A stretch of DNA of 64,000 nt from Pseudomonadota bacterium (GTDB lineage: Bacteria; Pseudomonadota; Alphaproteobacteria; Reyranellales; Reyranellaceae). Made by a program: the position numbers and the translations under genes. Positions 18,296-27,838 of the stretch are shown here, piece by piece. Under the pieces are notes generated by a model. That model saw nothing but the letters and a program-made list of their open reading frames with translations. It made no database searches and had not been told where the DNA came from. The stretch covers positions 1-64,000 of the forward strand of contig JAFEBU010000026.1 of NCBI GenBank assembly GCA_018242505.1, written 5' to 3'. Position 1 is the stretch's first letter; each line of letters starts with the position of its first letter.

Positions 18296-20238
18296 ACGAT
18301 CTTGCGATCGCGGATGCGGCCGGCCTCGAGGCCGACATCGATCGCGCCGTGGCGGCGTTGAAGCGGCTGCAGCGAAGCGACGGACATTGGGTGTTCGAGC
18401 TCGAGGCCGATGCGACCATTCCGTCCGAATATGTCCTGCTGCGTCACTACCTCGGCGAACCGGCCGATCCGGAGCTGGAGCGCAAGATCGGCGTCTATCT
18501 TCGCCGCATCCAGGGGGTGCATGGCGGCTGGCCGCTGTTTCATGGCGGCGCGTTCGATATCAGCGCCTCGGTAAAAGCCTATTTCTGCCTGAAGATGATC
18601 GGCGACGATCCGGATGCGCCGCACATGGCGCGGGCGCGGGCGGCGATCCTGGCCCGCGGCGGTGCGGCCGAGGCCAACGTCTTCACCCGCATCCTGCTGG
18701 CGCAGTTCGGCGAACTGTCGTGGCGGCACGTTCCCACCATGCCGGTGGAGCTGATCCTGCTGCCGCGCTGGTTCCCCATCCATCTCTCGCGCATGTCCTA
18801 CTGGGCGCGCACGGTGATCGTGCCGCTGCTGGTGCTGGCGGCGCTCAGGCGTCGCGCGCGCAATCCGCGGGGTGTGCGGATTGCCGAGCTCTTCGCGACG
18901 AGCCCGGTGAAGAAGGACAGGGCGCCGACTCACCGGCATCGCGGCTGGGCCGTCTTCTTCAACGGCCTGGACGTTGTGCTCAAGGCAGTCGAGCCGTTCT
19001 GGCCCAAAGCGATGCGCCAGCGCGCGATCGAGCGCTGCCGCGCCTTCGTGACCGAGCGGCTGAACGGCGAGGATGGTCTCGGCGCGATCTATCCGGCGAT
19101 GGCCAACAGCGTGATGATGTTCGATGCATTGGGCTATCCGGAAGATCATCCGGATCGCGCGATTGCACGCCGGTCGCTCGAGAAGCTGCTGGTGATCCGC
19201 GAGCACGAAGCCTACTGCCAGCCCTGCGTTTCGCCGGTCTGGGACACCGCTCTCGCGGCCCACGCCATGCTGGAGGCGGGCGGCGACGAGGCTGTCGCCT
19301 CGGCGCGCCGCGGCCTCGACTGGCTGACGCCGCTGCAGGAGCTCGAGGTCAGGGGTGACTGGGCGGAACGCCGGCCGGAGGTGCGGCCCGGCGGCTGGGC
19401 ATTCCAGTATCGCAACGCGCACTATCCCGATCTCGACGACACGGCGGTGGTCGTGATGGCGATGGATCGCTCGCGGCGCGAGGGCCGCGCCGGCGAAAGC
19501 TTCGATCCTGCGATCTCGCGCGCCGTGGAATGGACGGTGGGCCTGCAGAGCCGCAACGGCGGCTGGGCCGCATTCGACGCCGACAATGTCGATCACTATC
19601 TGAACAACATCCCCTTCGCCGATCATGGCGCGCTGCTCGATCCACCGACCTCGGACGTGAGCGCGCGCTGCATCAGCATGCTTGCCCAGCTCGGCGATGC
19701 GCCGGAGAACCCGCCGATGCGCGCGGCCATCGACTTTCTCGAGCACGAGCAGATGGCGGACGGCAGTTGGTTCGGCCGCTGGGGCGTGAACTACATCTAC
19801 GGCACCTGGTCGGTGCTGTGCGCCCTGAACGCGGCGGGCTTCGACGGGACCCGGCCGAGCGTGCGCAAGGCCGCGAACTGGTTGATCTCGATCCAGAACG
19901 AGGATGGCGGCTGGGGCGAGGACTGCACGAGCTACAAGCTCGACTATCGCGGCCATGAGCCCGCACCGTCCAATGCCTCGCAGACGGCGTGGGCCCTGCT
20001 GGGTCTGATGGCGGCAGGCGAGGTGGATCATCCGGCGGTCGCGCGCGGGATCGCCTGGCTGCAACGGACGCAGGACGAGAGCGGCCTGTGGCAGCAGGAC
20101 GCCTATGTCGGTGGCGGCTTCCCGCGCGTGTTCTATCTCCGCTACCACGGCTATCCGAAGTTCTTCCCGCTCTGGGCGCTGGCGCGCTATCGCAACCTGA
20201 GACGCGCCAACGACCGGCGGGTGGCGTACGGCATGTGA
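18292..20238 (+). CDS. shc: Squalene-hopene cyclase
   Basis: The membrane-associated cyclase (hpnF), 648 aa, that folds squalene into hopene and hopanol in one protonation-driven step. The catalytic acid motif DLDD is at residues 380-383 (DxDD family motif). Several QW-type repeats are visible, for example QSRNGGWAAFD, IQNEDGGWGED and TQDESGLWQQD. Start ATG overlaps the hpnE stop by 4 nt, and its stop overlaps the GTG of hpnG. Confidence 0.96.
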   Translation: MNDLAIADAAGLEADIDRAVAALKRLQRSDGHWVFELEADATIPSEYVLLRHYLGEPADPELERKIGVYLRRIQGVHGGWPLFHGGAFDISASVKAYFCLKMIGDDPDAPHMARARAAILARGGAAEANVFTRILLAQFGELSWRHVPTMPVELILLPRWFPIHLSRMSYWARTVIVPLLVLAALRRRARNPRGVRIAELFATSPVKKDRAPTHRHRGWAVFFNGLDVVLKAVEPFWPKAMRQRAIERCRAFVTERLNGEDGLGAIYPAMANSVMMFDALGYPEDHPDRAIARRSLEKLLVIREHEAYCQPCVSPVWDTALAAHAMLEAGGDEAVASARRGLDWLTPLQELEVRGDWAERRPEVRPGGWAFQYRNAHYPDLDDTAVVVMAMDRSRREGRAGESFDPAISRAVEWTVGLQSRNGGWAAFDADNVDHYLNNIPFADHGALLDPPTSDVSARCISMLAQLGDAPENPPMRAAIDFLEHEQMADGSWFGRWGVNYIYGTWSVLCALNAAGFDGTRPSVRKAANWLISIQNEDGGWGEDCTSYKLDYRGHEPAPSNASQTAWALLGLMAAGEVDHPAVARGIAWLQRTQDESGLWQQDAYVGGGFPRVFYLRYHGYPKFFPLWALARYRNLRRANDRRVAYGM

Positions 20239-20900
20239 CCGTCCTCGCGGTCACGGGACTGCGGCGCGAGGCACGCCTGCTGGCCGGCCCCCGCCTCGAA
20301 GTGATCGCAAGCGGCGGCGATGCCCGTCATCTCGAGACGACGCTCGAAGACCGCGCGGCCCATGTGAGCGGCATCATCAGCATGGGCATCGCAGGAGCGC
20401 TCGCCCCCGATTTGCGCCCGGGACAGTGGGTCGTGGCCAAAGCCGTGCTCGATCGCGGCCAAGCCTTGCCGGCCGATCCCGCCTGGACCCGCCGGCTCAC
20501 GGCCCGCTTGTCCGGTGCGGCCGAAGGCACGTTCGTGGGCGCCGATGCGATGGTGGCGGAAAAGTCCGAGAAGGCCGCCCTGCATCGTGCGACCGGGGCC
20601 ATCGCGGTTGACATGGAATCGCACGTTGCGGCGCGGATCGCGGCCCGCCGTCGATTGCCGTTCGCGGCCGCGCGGGTGATCTGCGATCCTGCGCATCGCA
20701 CCCTGCCGCCTGCTGCGCGGGTCGGCCTGCGTCCCGACGGCAGGATGGACGTGCTGGCGGTTCTCCGCTCGCTGATCGGCGCGCCGGGGCAGGTGCCCGA
20801 TCTGGTGCGAACGGCCTGGGAAGCCGAGCACGCGTTCCGGGCGCTACTCCGCGGCCACCGCCTTCTGGGCGCCGGCCTTGTCGGCCCGGATCTCGCCTAG
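20235..20900 (+). CDS. hpnG: Hopanoid-associated phosphorylase HpnG
   Basis: A nucleoside-phosphorylase-like enzyme of 221 aa that removes adenine from adenosylhopane to give the ribosyl form. Motifs seen are GIISMGIAGAL and the nucleoside-binding AVDMESH. GTG at 20235 is the start; it overlaps the cyclase stop (GTGA), continuing the run of 4-nt overlaps. The last 57 nt are antisense to the 3' end of hpnH. Confidence 0.88.
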   Translation: MTVLAVTGLRREARLLAGPRLEVIASGGDARHLETTLEDRAAHVSGIISMGIAGALAPDLRPGQWVVAKAVLDRGQALPADPAWTRRLTARLSGAAEGTFVGADAMVAEKSEKAALHRATGAIAVDMESHVAARIAARRRLPFAAARVICDPAHRTLPPAARVGLRPDGRMDVLAVLRSLIGAPGQVPDLVRTAWEAEHAFRALLRGHRLLGAGLVGPDLA

Positions 20901-21992
20901 CTTCTGCTGGACGTGATTCGAGAAGACGAACTCGGCGCGACGCTGCCCCTCAAGCGGAATGTCCTCCGCCATCGGACCGTCGGTGCGCACACCGCGCATC
21001 GCGACGACCGCCGCCTTCAGAGGATGGCGGACCATGTCCTTCACCGCCGAGGCCTCGAAGCCGGAATGCACCATGCAGTTGGCGCACTTCTCGTAGTTGC
21101 CGACGCCGTACTTGTCCCACTCGGTGTCGTCCATCAGTTCCCGGAAGGTCTTGGTGTAGCCCTCGCCCAGGAGGTAACAGGGCTTCTGCCAGCCGAATAC
21201 GGTGCGGGTCGGGTTGCCCCATGGCGTGCAATGATAGCTTTCGTTGCCGGCCAGGAAATTCAGGAAGTTGATCGACTGGCTGAACGGCCATTTCTTGCCG
21301 CCCTGGCCGCGCGCCAGGATCCCGCGGAACAGCTCCTTGGTCTTGGTGCGGTTGAGGAAGTGCTGCTGGTCGGGGGCGCGTTCGTAGGCGTAGCCCGGCG
21401 ACACGGTGATGCCGTCGAGCTCCAGCGTCTTCATGTCGTCGAAGAAGGAAGCGACCTCCGCCGGATCGGCATCATTGAACAGCGTGCAATTGATGCTGAC
21501 GCGGAAGCCGCGGGACTTGGCGAGCTTGATCGCCTCGACCGCCTTGTCGTAGGTGCCGCGCAGGCAGACCGACTTGTCGTGCATGGCGCGGCTGCCGTCG
21601 AGATGGATCGACCAGGTGAACGACGGATGGGGCTGGTAGTCGTCGATCTTCTTGGCGAGCAGCAGCGCGTTGGTGCACAGGATCACGAACTTCCGCTTGG
21701 CCAGGAAACCCTTGACGATCTTCGGCATCTCCCGGTGAAGCAGCGGTTCGCCGCCGGCGATCGAGACGACAGGCGCACCGCATTCGTCGATCGCGGTCAT
21801 GCAATCGTCGTAGGACAGGCGCTGATCGAGGATCTCGTCGGGATAATCGATCTTGCCGCACCCTGCGCAGGCGAGATTGCAGCGGAACAATGGCTCCAGC
21901 ATCAACACCAGCGGATAGCGCTCCCGCCGCGCAAGATGCTGGCGAAGGATATAGGTCCCGATCCGGGCCGCCTGCAGCAGAGGAATTCCCAA
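20844..21992 (-). CDS. hpnH: Radical SAM adenosyl hopene transferase HpnH
   Basis: A radical SAM enzyme of 382 aa that joins the 5'-deoxyadenosyl group to hopene, giving adenosylhopane. The 4Fe-4S/SAM site is C38xxxC42xxC45 (CNLACAGC), followed by a GGEPL-type SAM motif (SIAGGEPLLH). A SPASM-like cysteine pair (EKCANC) is near the end. TTG at 21992 is the start: AGGAG lies 7 nt upstream and no ATG or GTG is placed as well. ispH precedes it by 11 nt. Its 3' end overlaps hpnG antisense. Confidence 0.92.
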   Translation of the reverse strand: MGIPLLQAARIGTYILRQHLARRERYPLVLMLEPLFRCNLACAGCGKIDYPDEILDQRLSYDDCMTAIDECGAPVVSIAGGEPLLHREMPKIVKGFLAKRKFVILCTNALLLAKKIDDYQPHPSFTWSIHLDGSRAMHDKSVCLRGTYDKAVEAIKLAKSRGFRVSINCTLFNDADPAEVASFFDDMKTLELDGITVSPGYAYERAPDQQHFLNRTKTKELFRGILARGQGGKKWPFSQSINFLNFLAGNESYHCTPWGNPTRTVFGWQKPCYLLGEGYTKTFRELMDDTEWDKYGVGNYEKCANCMVHSGFEASAVKDMVRHPLKAAVVAMRGVRTDGPMAEDIPLEGQRRAEFVFSNHVQQKLGEIRADKAGAQKAVAAE

Positions 21993-22003
21993 AGCTCGCT
22001 CCT

Positions 22004-22942
22004 TTATTCGACCGGGGCCGATGCCCTGAGTTCGTTGGGCAGCCGGAACTCGATATCCTCGTGCACGCCCGACATCCGCTCGACCTCGACGTCGCCGTGC
22101 CGGCGCAACGCCTCGATCACGTCGAGCACGAGTTCCTCGGGTGCCGAGGCCCCGGCCGTCAAGCCGACAGTTGTCACATCCTTGAGCCAGGCCGGATCCA
22201 ACTCGCTGCCGTCGGCGATCAGATAGGACGGCAGGCCCTTCTCGACGCCGATTTCGCGCAGCCGGTTCGAATTCGAGCTGTTGCGGCTGCCCACCACCAG
22301 CAGAAGGTCGACCAACTCGCTGATTTCCCGCACCGCCGACTGGCGATGCTGGGTGGCGTAGCAGATATCGGCCACGTCGGGCCCTTCGAGATCGCGGAAG
22401 CGGTCGCGCAGGGCGGCGATCACGCCGCGCGTGTCGTCGACGCTGAGCGTGGTCTGGGTGACATAGGCGACCGGTGCATCCCGCGGGATGTCGAGCTGCG
22501 CGACGTCTTCCACCGTGGAGACCAGGTGGACCGGCGCGTCGACCTGGCCCATCGTGCCTTCGACCTCGGGATGGCCGGCATGGCCGATCAGGATCAGTGT
22601 CCGGCCGCGCCCGACATATCGCTTGCCCTGCAGATGGACCTTCGAGACCAGGGGGCAGGTGGCGTCCAGCACCGGAAGGCCGCGCGACTTGGCTTCGTCG
22701 ATGACCGATTGGGCGACACCGTGGGCGCTGAAGATCGTGATCGCACCATCGGGAATCTCGTCGAGGTTCTCGACGAAGACCGCACCCATCCGTTCGAGTC
22801 TCTCGACCACATGGCGGTTGTGCACGATTTCGTGGCGGACATAGACCGGCGCGCCGAATTTCTTCAGCGACCGTTCGACGATCTCGATCGCCCGCACGAC
22901 CCCTGCACAGAACCCCCGGGGTTGAGCCAATAGAACCCGCAT
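22004..22942 (-). CDS. ispH: 4-hydroxy-3-methylbut-2-enyl diphosphate reductase IspH
   Basis: The last enzyme of the non-mevalonate isoprenoid pathway (312 aa), giving IPP and DMAPP. The three cysteines that hold its Fe-S cluster are C12 (PRGFCAG), C96 (DATCPLV) and C194 (ICYATQ). ATG at 22942 has GGAGG upstream and gives the family N-terminus [11 protein letters not shown]. An upstream ATG at 22960 lacks such support. It is co-directional with hpnH, 11 nt apart, so precursor supply and side-chain attachment appear to share a transcript. Confidence 0.95.
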   Translation of the reverse strand: MRVLLAQPRGFCAGVVRAIEIVERSLKKFGAPVYVRHEIVHNRHVVERLERMGAVFVENLDEIPDGAITIFSAHGVAQSVIDEAKSRGLPVLDATCPLVSKVHLQGKRYVGRGRTLILIGHAGHPEVEGTMGQVDAPVHLVSTVEDVAQLDIPRDAPVAYVTQTTLSVDDTRGVIAALRDRFRDLEGPDVADICYATQHRQSAVREISELVDLLLVVGSRNSSNSNRLREIGVEKGLPSYLIADGSELDPAWLKDVTTVGLTAGASAPEELVLDVIEALRRHGDVEVERMSGVHEDIEFRLPNELRASAPVE

Positions 22943-23290
22943 CCAGATCAACTCCTCCATCAGGGGGCTTGTCGCAACCCCAATTTGGGACGTGCGGGCT
23001 GCTTTGCCAGAAGCGCAACGGTCGGCAGCGTGAATTGCGGTTCAGCATGCCGGGCGCGATGCCCATTTCCGGGCTCTCCGGGGGCGGCTCCAACCCCTGC
23101 GTCGGGTGCCTTCGCAGGCGTCAACATGTCGCGTGCCGTTGCCATCCCGGCCAGCCGGCAGGACCTGGCTTGACAGTCCGGGATTAGGCGTCGATTTACC
23201 TCCCGGCGCCTGCGAATAACCTCATCCGCCGTAGGGAACAAGGACGCTCGGAAGCGTGGCTCTGCACAATCGTTGGCGTTGAGAGGCGTC
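22943..23290. other. Divergent intergenic region between ispH and hpnN
   Basis: These 348 nt separate two divergent genes and should hold both promoters. A TTGACA at 23170-23175 is followed 17 nt later by gattta, a weak -10 match, pointing toward hpnN. No gene is supported; reading frames through it have no ribosome site or coding character. Confidence 0.45.
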
Positions 23291-25900
23291 GTGTCGACCC
23301 GGATTTCGTTGATCGGCCGTATCGTCGCGGCCTGCACCCGCCATCCCTTGATCGTGCTGCTCGTCGCCTCCGGCCTGACGGTGGCGGCGCTGGTCTTCGT
23401 CGCCCAGCACTTTGCCATGACCGCCGAGACCTCGCAGCTGATCTCGGCGCAGTTGAAGTGGCGGCAGCGGGAATTGGCATTCCAGGCGGCATTCCCGCAA
23501 CTCGACAATCTGACCATGGTCGTGGTGGACGGCGCCACGCCGGAACTCGCCGAGGACGCCGCCACGCGCCTGACGGCCGCGCTGCAGGAGAAGCACGATC
23601 TTTTCCGGACGGTGCGGCGTCCCGATGGCGGTCCATTCTTTGCGCGTGAAGGACTGCTGCTCCTGCCGCTCGATCAGGTGAAGGCGACGACGAGCGGGCT
23701 TTTGCGTGCAGCGCCGTTGCTGGCGTCGCTGGCTGCCGATCCGAGCCTGCGTGGCGTTCTTTCCACCCTTTCCAACATGGCCGAGGGCATCAAGCGAGGG
23801 CAGGGCTCGCTGCAGGACATCGCGCCGATGACCGGCGCGCTGGCCGACACCTTCGAGAAGGCGGCGGCGGGACAGCCGGCGTTCTTCTCCTGGCAGACAC
23901 TCATCGCCGGGGCGCCGGCCGGAGCGCGGCTGACGCGGCGTGTCGTGCTGGTCCAGCCGGTGATGGACTATGCGGCGCTGGAGCCCGGCGCCGGCGCAAG
24001 CAATGCGATCCGGACGACGGCCCAGTCGCTCGGCCTCGATGCGGCGCACGGCGTCACCGTTCGCCTGACCGGTCCCGTGCCTCTTGCCGACGAGGAGTTC
24101 GCATCGCTGGCCGAGGATGCGCATCTGGTTCTCGGCGCGATGATCGCGGCCTTGCTGGGCATCCTGTGGCTCGCGGTTCGCTCCGTGCGCGTCGTCCTGG
24201 CCATCGTGATCACGACGGTCGTCGGCCTGGTCATAACGACGGCGATCGGTCTGGCCGCGACCGGGCGCTTCAATCTCATCTCCGTGGCCTTTATTCCGTT
24301 GTTCGTCGGCCTCGGTGTCGATTTCAGCATCCAGTTCAGCGTGCGCAGCCTCGCCGCGCGCCTGGTGACGCCCACCCGCGAGGCGGCCCTCGTCGAAGCG
24401 GGCACCAGCATCGGACGGGCGCTTGCGCTTTCGGCGGCGGCAATCGGGGTGGGCTTCTTCGCTTTCCTGCCGACCACCTATGTCGGCGTGGCCGAGCTCG
24501 GCACCATCGCCGGTCTCGGCATGATCATCGCTTTCGGCCTCAGCATTGCGCTGTTGCCTGCGCTGCTGGCCCTGCTGCGGTTTCCGCCGGCGCGGATGGC
24601 AGAGGTCGGCTTCACCATGTTGGCGCCAGTCGATCGCTTCGTCACCCGGCATCGCCTTGGCGTGCTTGGGGCCGCGCTCATTGCGGCGATCGTGTCGATA
24701 ACGTTGCTGCCACTGGTGCGTTTCGACTTCGATCCATTGCACCTCAAGAGCCCCAAGGTCGAATCGATGACCACCTTGCGGGCTCTTGCGTCCGATCCCG
24801 ACTGGACGCCCTACGCGATCAACGTTCTCGCGCCGTCGCCGGCAAAGGCAGCGGAGCTTGCCCGCGTCCTCGATACCCTGCCCGAGGTGTCACGGGCCGT
24901 GGCACTGCAAAGCTTTGTTCCGGTCCGGCAGGATGAAAAGCTGGCTCTGATTGCCGCGGCCGCGAGGCAGATCGGGCCGATGCTCGAGGGAGGGGCGGCA
25001 CGTCCGGCGCCTTCCGATGGGGAATTGAAGCAAAGCCTGGCCGGCGCGGCGGCAGCGTTGCGCCCTGCGGCGGCTCAAGCGAAGGACGATCCGGCATCGC
25101 AGTCGGCGCTTCGGCTGGCCGATGCCCTCGACCGTCTGGTGGCGGCAACGCCGGAGGTCCGTGCCAATGCGGCGGCGGCCGTGACCATGCCGCTCCACAT
25201 CCTGCTCGGCCAGGTTCGGGAAGAGCTGAAGGCGGGACCGGTCACCGCCGAAACCCTGCCGCCCGATCTGGTCGCGGACTGGGTGACCAAGGATGGCCGC
25301 GCGCGCCTGCAGGTCCTGCCGAGTGCCGGCGGGCATGACAACGAGTCTCTCCGGCGCTTCGCCGCGGCCGTCCAGCGCATCGCGCCCGATGCCACCGGCG
25401 CGCCGATTTCCACCCGGGCCTCGGGCGATACCATCGTCGAAGCCTTCCTGCAGGCAGGCGTCTATTCCATCGTTGCGATCGTCGTGTTGCTGACCCTGGT
25501 GCTGCGGCGCAGACGCGACGTGGTGCTCACCATGCTGCCGGTGCTGCTGAGCGGCCTGCTGACATTCGCGACCTGCGGCCTTCTCGACCTGCCGCTCAAT
25601 TTCGCCAACATCATCGCCCTGCCGCTGCTGTTCGGCGTGGGGGTCGCTTTCAACATCTACTTCGTGATGGCCTGGCGCGCCGGCGAAACGGCGATGCTGA
25701 AATCGAGCCTGATGCGCGCCGTGATCTTCAGCGCACTCACGACCGCGACGGCCTTCGGCGCGCTGTGGCTGTCGACCCATCCGGGCACCGCCAGCATGGG
25801 ACGGCTGCTGATGATCTCGCTCGGCTGGGAGCTCCTCGTCACGCTCCTGTTCCGGCCGGCGCTGCTCGCGCGCTCGCCGCAAAGCAAGCTGTGGTTCTGA
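23291..25900 (+). CDS. hpnN: Hopanoid transporter HpnN (RND/MMPL family)
   Basis: An inner-membrane exporter of 869 aa that carries hopanoids to the outer membrane in other bacteria. The layout is the RND type: one N-terminal membrane helix (about residues 14-40), a large periplasmic domain, a five-helix block from about residue 280, a helix near residue 460, a second periplasmic domain, and a C-terminal helix block from about residue 720. GTG at 23291 follows GAGAGG; TTG codons at 23273 and 23279 are alternatives. It is divergent from ispH-hpnH and closes the hopanoid gene set. Confidence 0.88.
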   Translation: MSTRISLIGRIVAACTRHPLIVLLVASGLTVAALVFVAQHFAMTAETSQLISAQLKWRQRELAFQAAFPQLDNLTMVVVDGATPELAEDAATRLTAALQEKHDLFRTVRRPDGGPFFAREGLLLLPLDQVKATTSGLLRAAPLLASLAADPSLRGVLSTLSNMAEGIKRGQGSLQDIAPMTGALADTFEKAAAGQPAFFSWQTLIAGAPAGARLTRRVVLVQPVMDYAALEPGAGASNAIRTTAQSLGLDAAHGVTVRLTGPVPLADEEFASLAEDAHLVLGAMIAALLGILWLAVRSVRVVLAIVITTVVGLVITTAIGLAATGRFNLISVAFIPLFVGLGVDFSIQFSVRSLAARLVTPTREAALVEAGTSIGRALALSAAAIGVGFFAFLPTTYVGVAELGTIAGLGMIIAFGLSIALLPALLALLRFPPARMAEVGFTMLAPVDRFVTRHRLGVLGAALIAAIVSITLLPLVRFDFDPLHLKSPKVESMTTLRALASDPDWTPYAINVLAPSPAKAAELARVLDTLPEVSRAVALQSFVPVRQDEKLALIAAAARQIGPMLEGGAARPAPSDGELKQSLAGAAAALRPAAAQAKDDPASQSALRLADALDRLVAATPEVRANAAAAVTMPLHILLGQVREELKAGPVTAETLPPDLVADWVTKDGRARLQVLPSAGGHDNESLRRFAAAVQRIAPDATGAPISTRASGDTIVEAFLQAGVYSIVAIVVLLTLVLRRRRDVVLTMLPVLLSGLLTFATCGLLDLPLNFANIIALPLLFGVGVAFNIYFVMAWRAGETAMLKSSLMRAVIFSALTTATAFGALWLSTHPGTASMGRLLMISLGWELLVTLLFRPALLARSPQSKLWF

Positions 25901-25902
25901 TT

Positions 25903-26038
25903 TTCCTCCCCGTGCGGAGTCCGCAAAGGGGAGACACCCGCGTCTTCGCGGGCGGAGGTGTCGGAAAACAATTGCCGGCCATGACCCCATCGTCGGCGCA
26001 AGGCGCGACTCTTTCCCCCGGCGGACTGCGCCAAGGGA
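25903..26038. repeat. Palindromic intergenic repeat, one full and one partial copy
   Basis: The copy at 25903-25964 contains gtgcggagtccgca and cacccgcgtcttcgcgggcg, two nested hairpins. A related half-element (ccccggcggactgcgcc) is at about 26009-26038. The same family recurs twice inside the Rieske gene at 40548-40704. Here it lies between the convergent ends of hpnN and the second ferritin-like gene, where its hairpins could stop transcription. Confidence 0.75.
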
Positions 26039-26053
26039 AGGACGTTGATCAGA

Positions 26054-26917
26054 CTAACGCGACATCGCCTGATCGGGCTCCAGCTTGGATTGCACGTTCC
26101 AGAGCCGCATGGCGCGCAGCGCCACATCGGCCAGTTGCGGCATGAAGCTGGGGCGCAGCAGGTCCGGATCGAAGGCGTCCATGCGCCGGCGGTTTTCCGA
26201 ATAGCAGTCCTCGAGGAACTTGCGGAAATTGAAGCCGTCGAGGAACACGCTGACCTGGGTGGCGGCAAAGTTCTTGCCGTCGTTCAATTCCCTGCCGCGC
26301 TTGGCGAGACCCATCATGCGCACCAGCGCCCGCAGGTAATAGTGCAGGCTGGTGAGCGGCAGCGCCGTCCGCGCAAGCCATCCACGCTGCGCTTCGGTAT
26401 AGGCCATCCAGTTGATGAAGAAGACGATGTGGCGCGTCTCCTCGTACATCAAGGTCTCGAAGATCTTCAGCATCTCCTGGGGGAGGAACTCGGCCTGCGA
26501 GGCGATCTTGAACAGGCCGAATCCCAGAAAGGAATCGAGGCACTCGCCGAAACCAAAATCCCTGAAGCGGCGCTCGATATTCTGGCTGATGTCCTCGAGC
26601 GGCCGCTCGGGTGCATCGAGGCCGTATCTCTCGATCATGACGCGGATCATCTTGGCGTGCCGCGTCTCTTCCTCGCCCTGCAGCGCGAGCGCGTCGCGCA
26701 GGACCGGGTCGGTGACGGTCTGCGTGAAGGCGGCCACGATCGCTCCCGCCCGGCGCTCGGTGTAGAAAACCTCTTCCCAGAACGGAACGGCCCTCAGGCG
26801 TTGCAGCGCCGCGTCGTCGAGCTCGGGCCAGGGCAGGGTATGTGGATCGTAGTCGGTGTAGGTCTGCACGAAGTGTCGACAGAAAGCATCGCGATGTTCC
26901 TGCGATCCAATTTTCAT
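26054..26917 (-). CDS. Ferritin-like diiron-domain protein, second paralogue
   Basis: An unnamed protein of 287 aa, clearly related to the protein at 12088-13110. The diiron ligands are conserved in the same order: E54, E84xxH87, E125, E160xxH163. They sit in EETRH (twice) and in FGECLDSFLGFGLF, which matches the paralogue's third-ligand block. It lacks the 55-residue N-terminal extension of the other copy. ATG at 26917 is used; a purine-rich stretch (GGGCGAGAAGG) lies directly upstream. It is convergent with hpnN and divergent from the EipB-like gene. Its position suggests a link to hopanoid or membrane-lipid chemistry, which is inference only. Confidence 0.7.
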   Translation of the reverse strand: MKIGSQEHRDAFCRHFVQTYTDYDPHTLPWPELDDAALQRLRAVPFWEEVFYTERRAGAIVAAFTQTVTDPVLRDALALQGEEETRHAKMIRVMIERYGLDAPERPLEDISQNIERRFRDFGFGECLDSFLGFGLFKIASQAEFLPQEMLKIFETLMYEETRHIVFFINWMAYTEAQRGWLARTALPLTSLHYYLRALVRMMGLAKRGRELNDGKNFAATQVSVFLDGFNFRKFLEDCYSENRRRMDAFDPDLLRPSFMPQLADVALRAMRLWNVQSKLEPDQAMSR

Positions 26918-27049
26918 CCTTCTCGCCCTTTCGTTGGGGCGCATTCAAGGCCAACGATCCTGGTTTGTCCATTGTCGCAGCCACTCGCGCGCGGTCCTGC
27001 CACGTCTGCGTGATTGACCTGTCCAAAAAGCTCTGCGCATGGTGGAGCG

Positions 27050-27838
27050 ATGAGGCGAAGCGCGTATTTTTTCGCGATGGCTGCGCTGTTGGTTTCCCAG
27101 GCATCTTGGGCGCAGATGAAGCCTCATCGCGCGGAATATGCGCTGCGCCTTGGCAAGGCCGTCAACGCCCCCCGTATCGGCACTGCCGTCCAGGACATCA
27201 CCCTCGATTGCACCGGCTGGCATATCGAACGCGACATCAGGTCGGAGATCGCCTTCACGCCGTCGTTGAAGATGAACCTCGCGTCCCGGCTCGACGGCGA
27301 CGAAACCCGGGACGGCGACGACTTCCGTTATCACACCGTGCAGATCCAGAACGGCGACGTGCGGCGCACACGCGGCCGGGTCCAGCGGACGAACGGCGAG
27401 ACTCGGGCCGAGATCGTGTCGCCGGCCGGGCCGGAGGAACAGATCCTGCCGCCGCCGACCTTGATGCCGGTCGCCGCCCTCGGCCACCTGATCGATCGTC
27501 TGAACGCCCACATGGCGACGGCCTCGACCTTGCTGTTCGCCGCCGAGGGGAATGGCGAAGCCTTCCAGGTCAAGGTGACGGAAATCGATCCCGGCGCCCT
27601 GCGCGCCGCGCCGCCGGCCATGAAGCCTGTCGACGTGCCGGCCGACCGCTTCTGGCCGCTGCTGATGACCTTCACCCGCGCCCGCGATCAGGCGCAGAAG
27701 CCGTTGTTCTCCATGCGCGCCAAGCTCTTCGATACGGGTGTGCTCGACCGGCTCACGGTCGATGCCGGCATCGCCACCGTCTCGGCCGATCTCCAGGCCC
27801 TCGAGATGCACGCGACGCCGGCCTGTCCCGGTTTGTGA
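27050..27838 (+). CDS. EipB-like periplasmic envelope protein (DUF1849)
   Basis: A secreted protein of 262 aa. Residues 1-21 form a signal peptide ending ASWAQ. The mature part begins KPHRAEYALRLGKA, the opening of the DUF1849/EipB family, a spiral beta protein needed for envelope integrity in Brucella. Two cysteines, C54 (LDCTGW) and C259 near the C-terminus, match the conserved disulfide described for EipB. ATG at 27050 follows GGAG. Its stop abuts the stop of the convergent gene (shared TGATCA). Family placement is from memory of motifs, not a search. Confidence 0.7.
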   Translation: MRRSAYFFAMAALLVSQASWAQMKPHRAEYALRLGKAVNAPRIGTAVQDITLDCTGWHIERDIRSEIAFTPSLKMNLASRLDGDETRDGDDFRYHTVQIQNGDVRRTRGRVQRTNGETRAEIVSPAGPEEQILPPPTLMPVAALGHLIDRLNAHMATASTLLFAAEGNGEAFQVKVTEIDPGALRAAPPAMKPVDVPADRFWPLLMTFTRARDQAQKPLFSMRAKLFDTGVLDRLTVDAGIATVSADLQALEMHATPACPGL

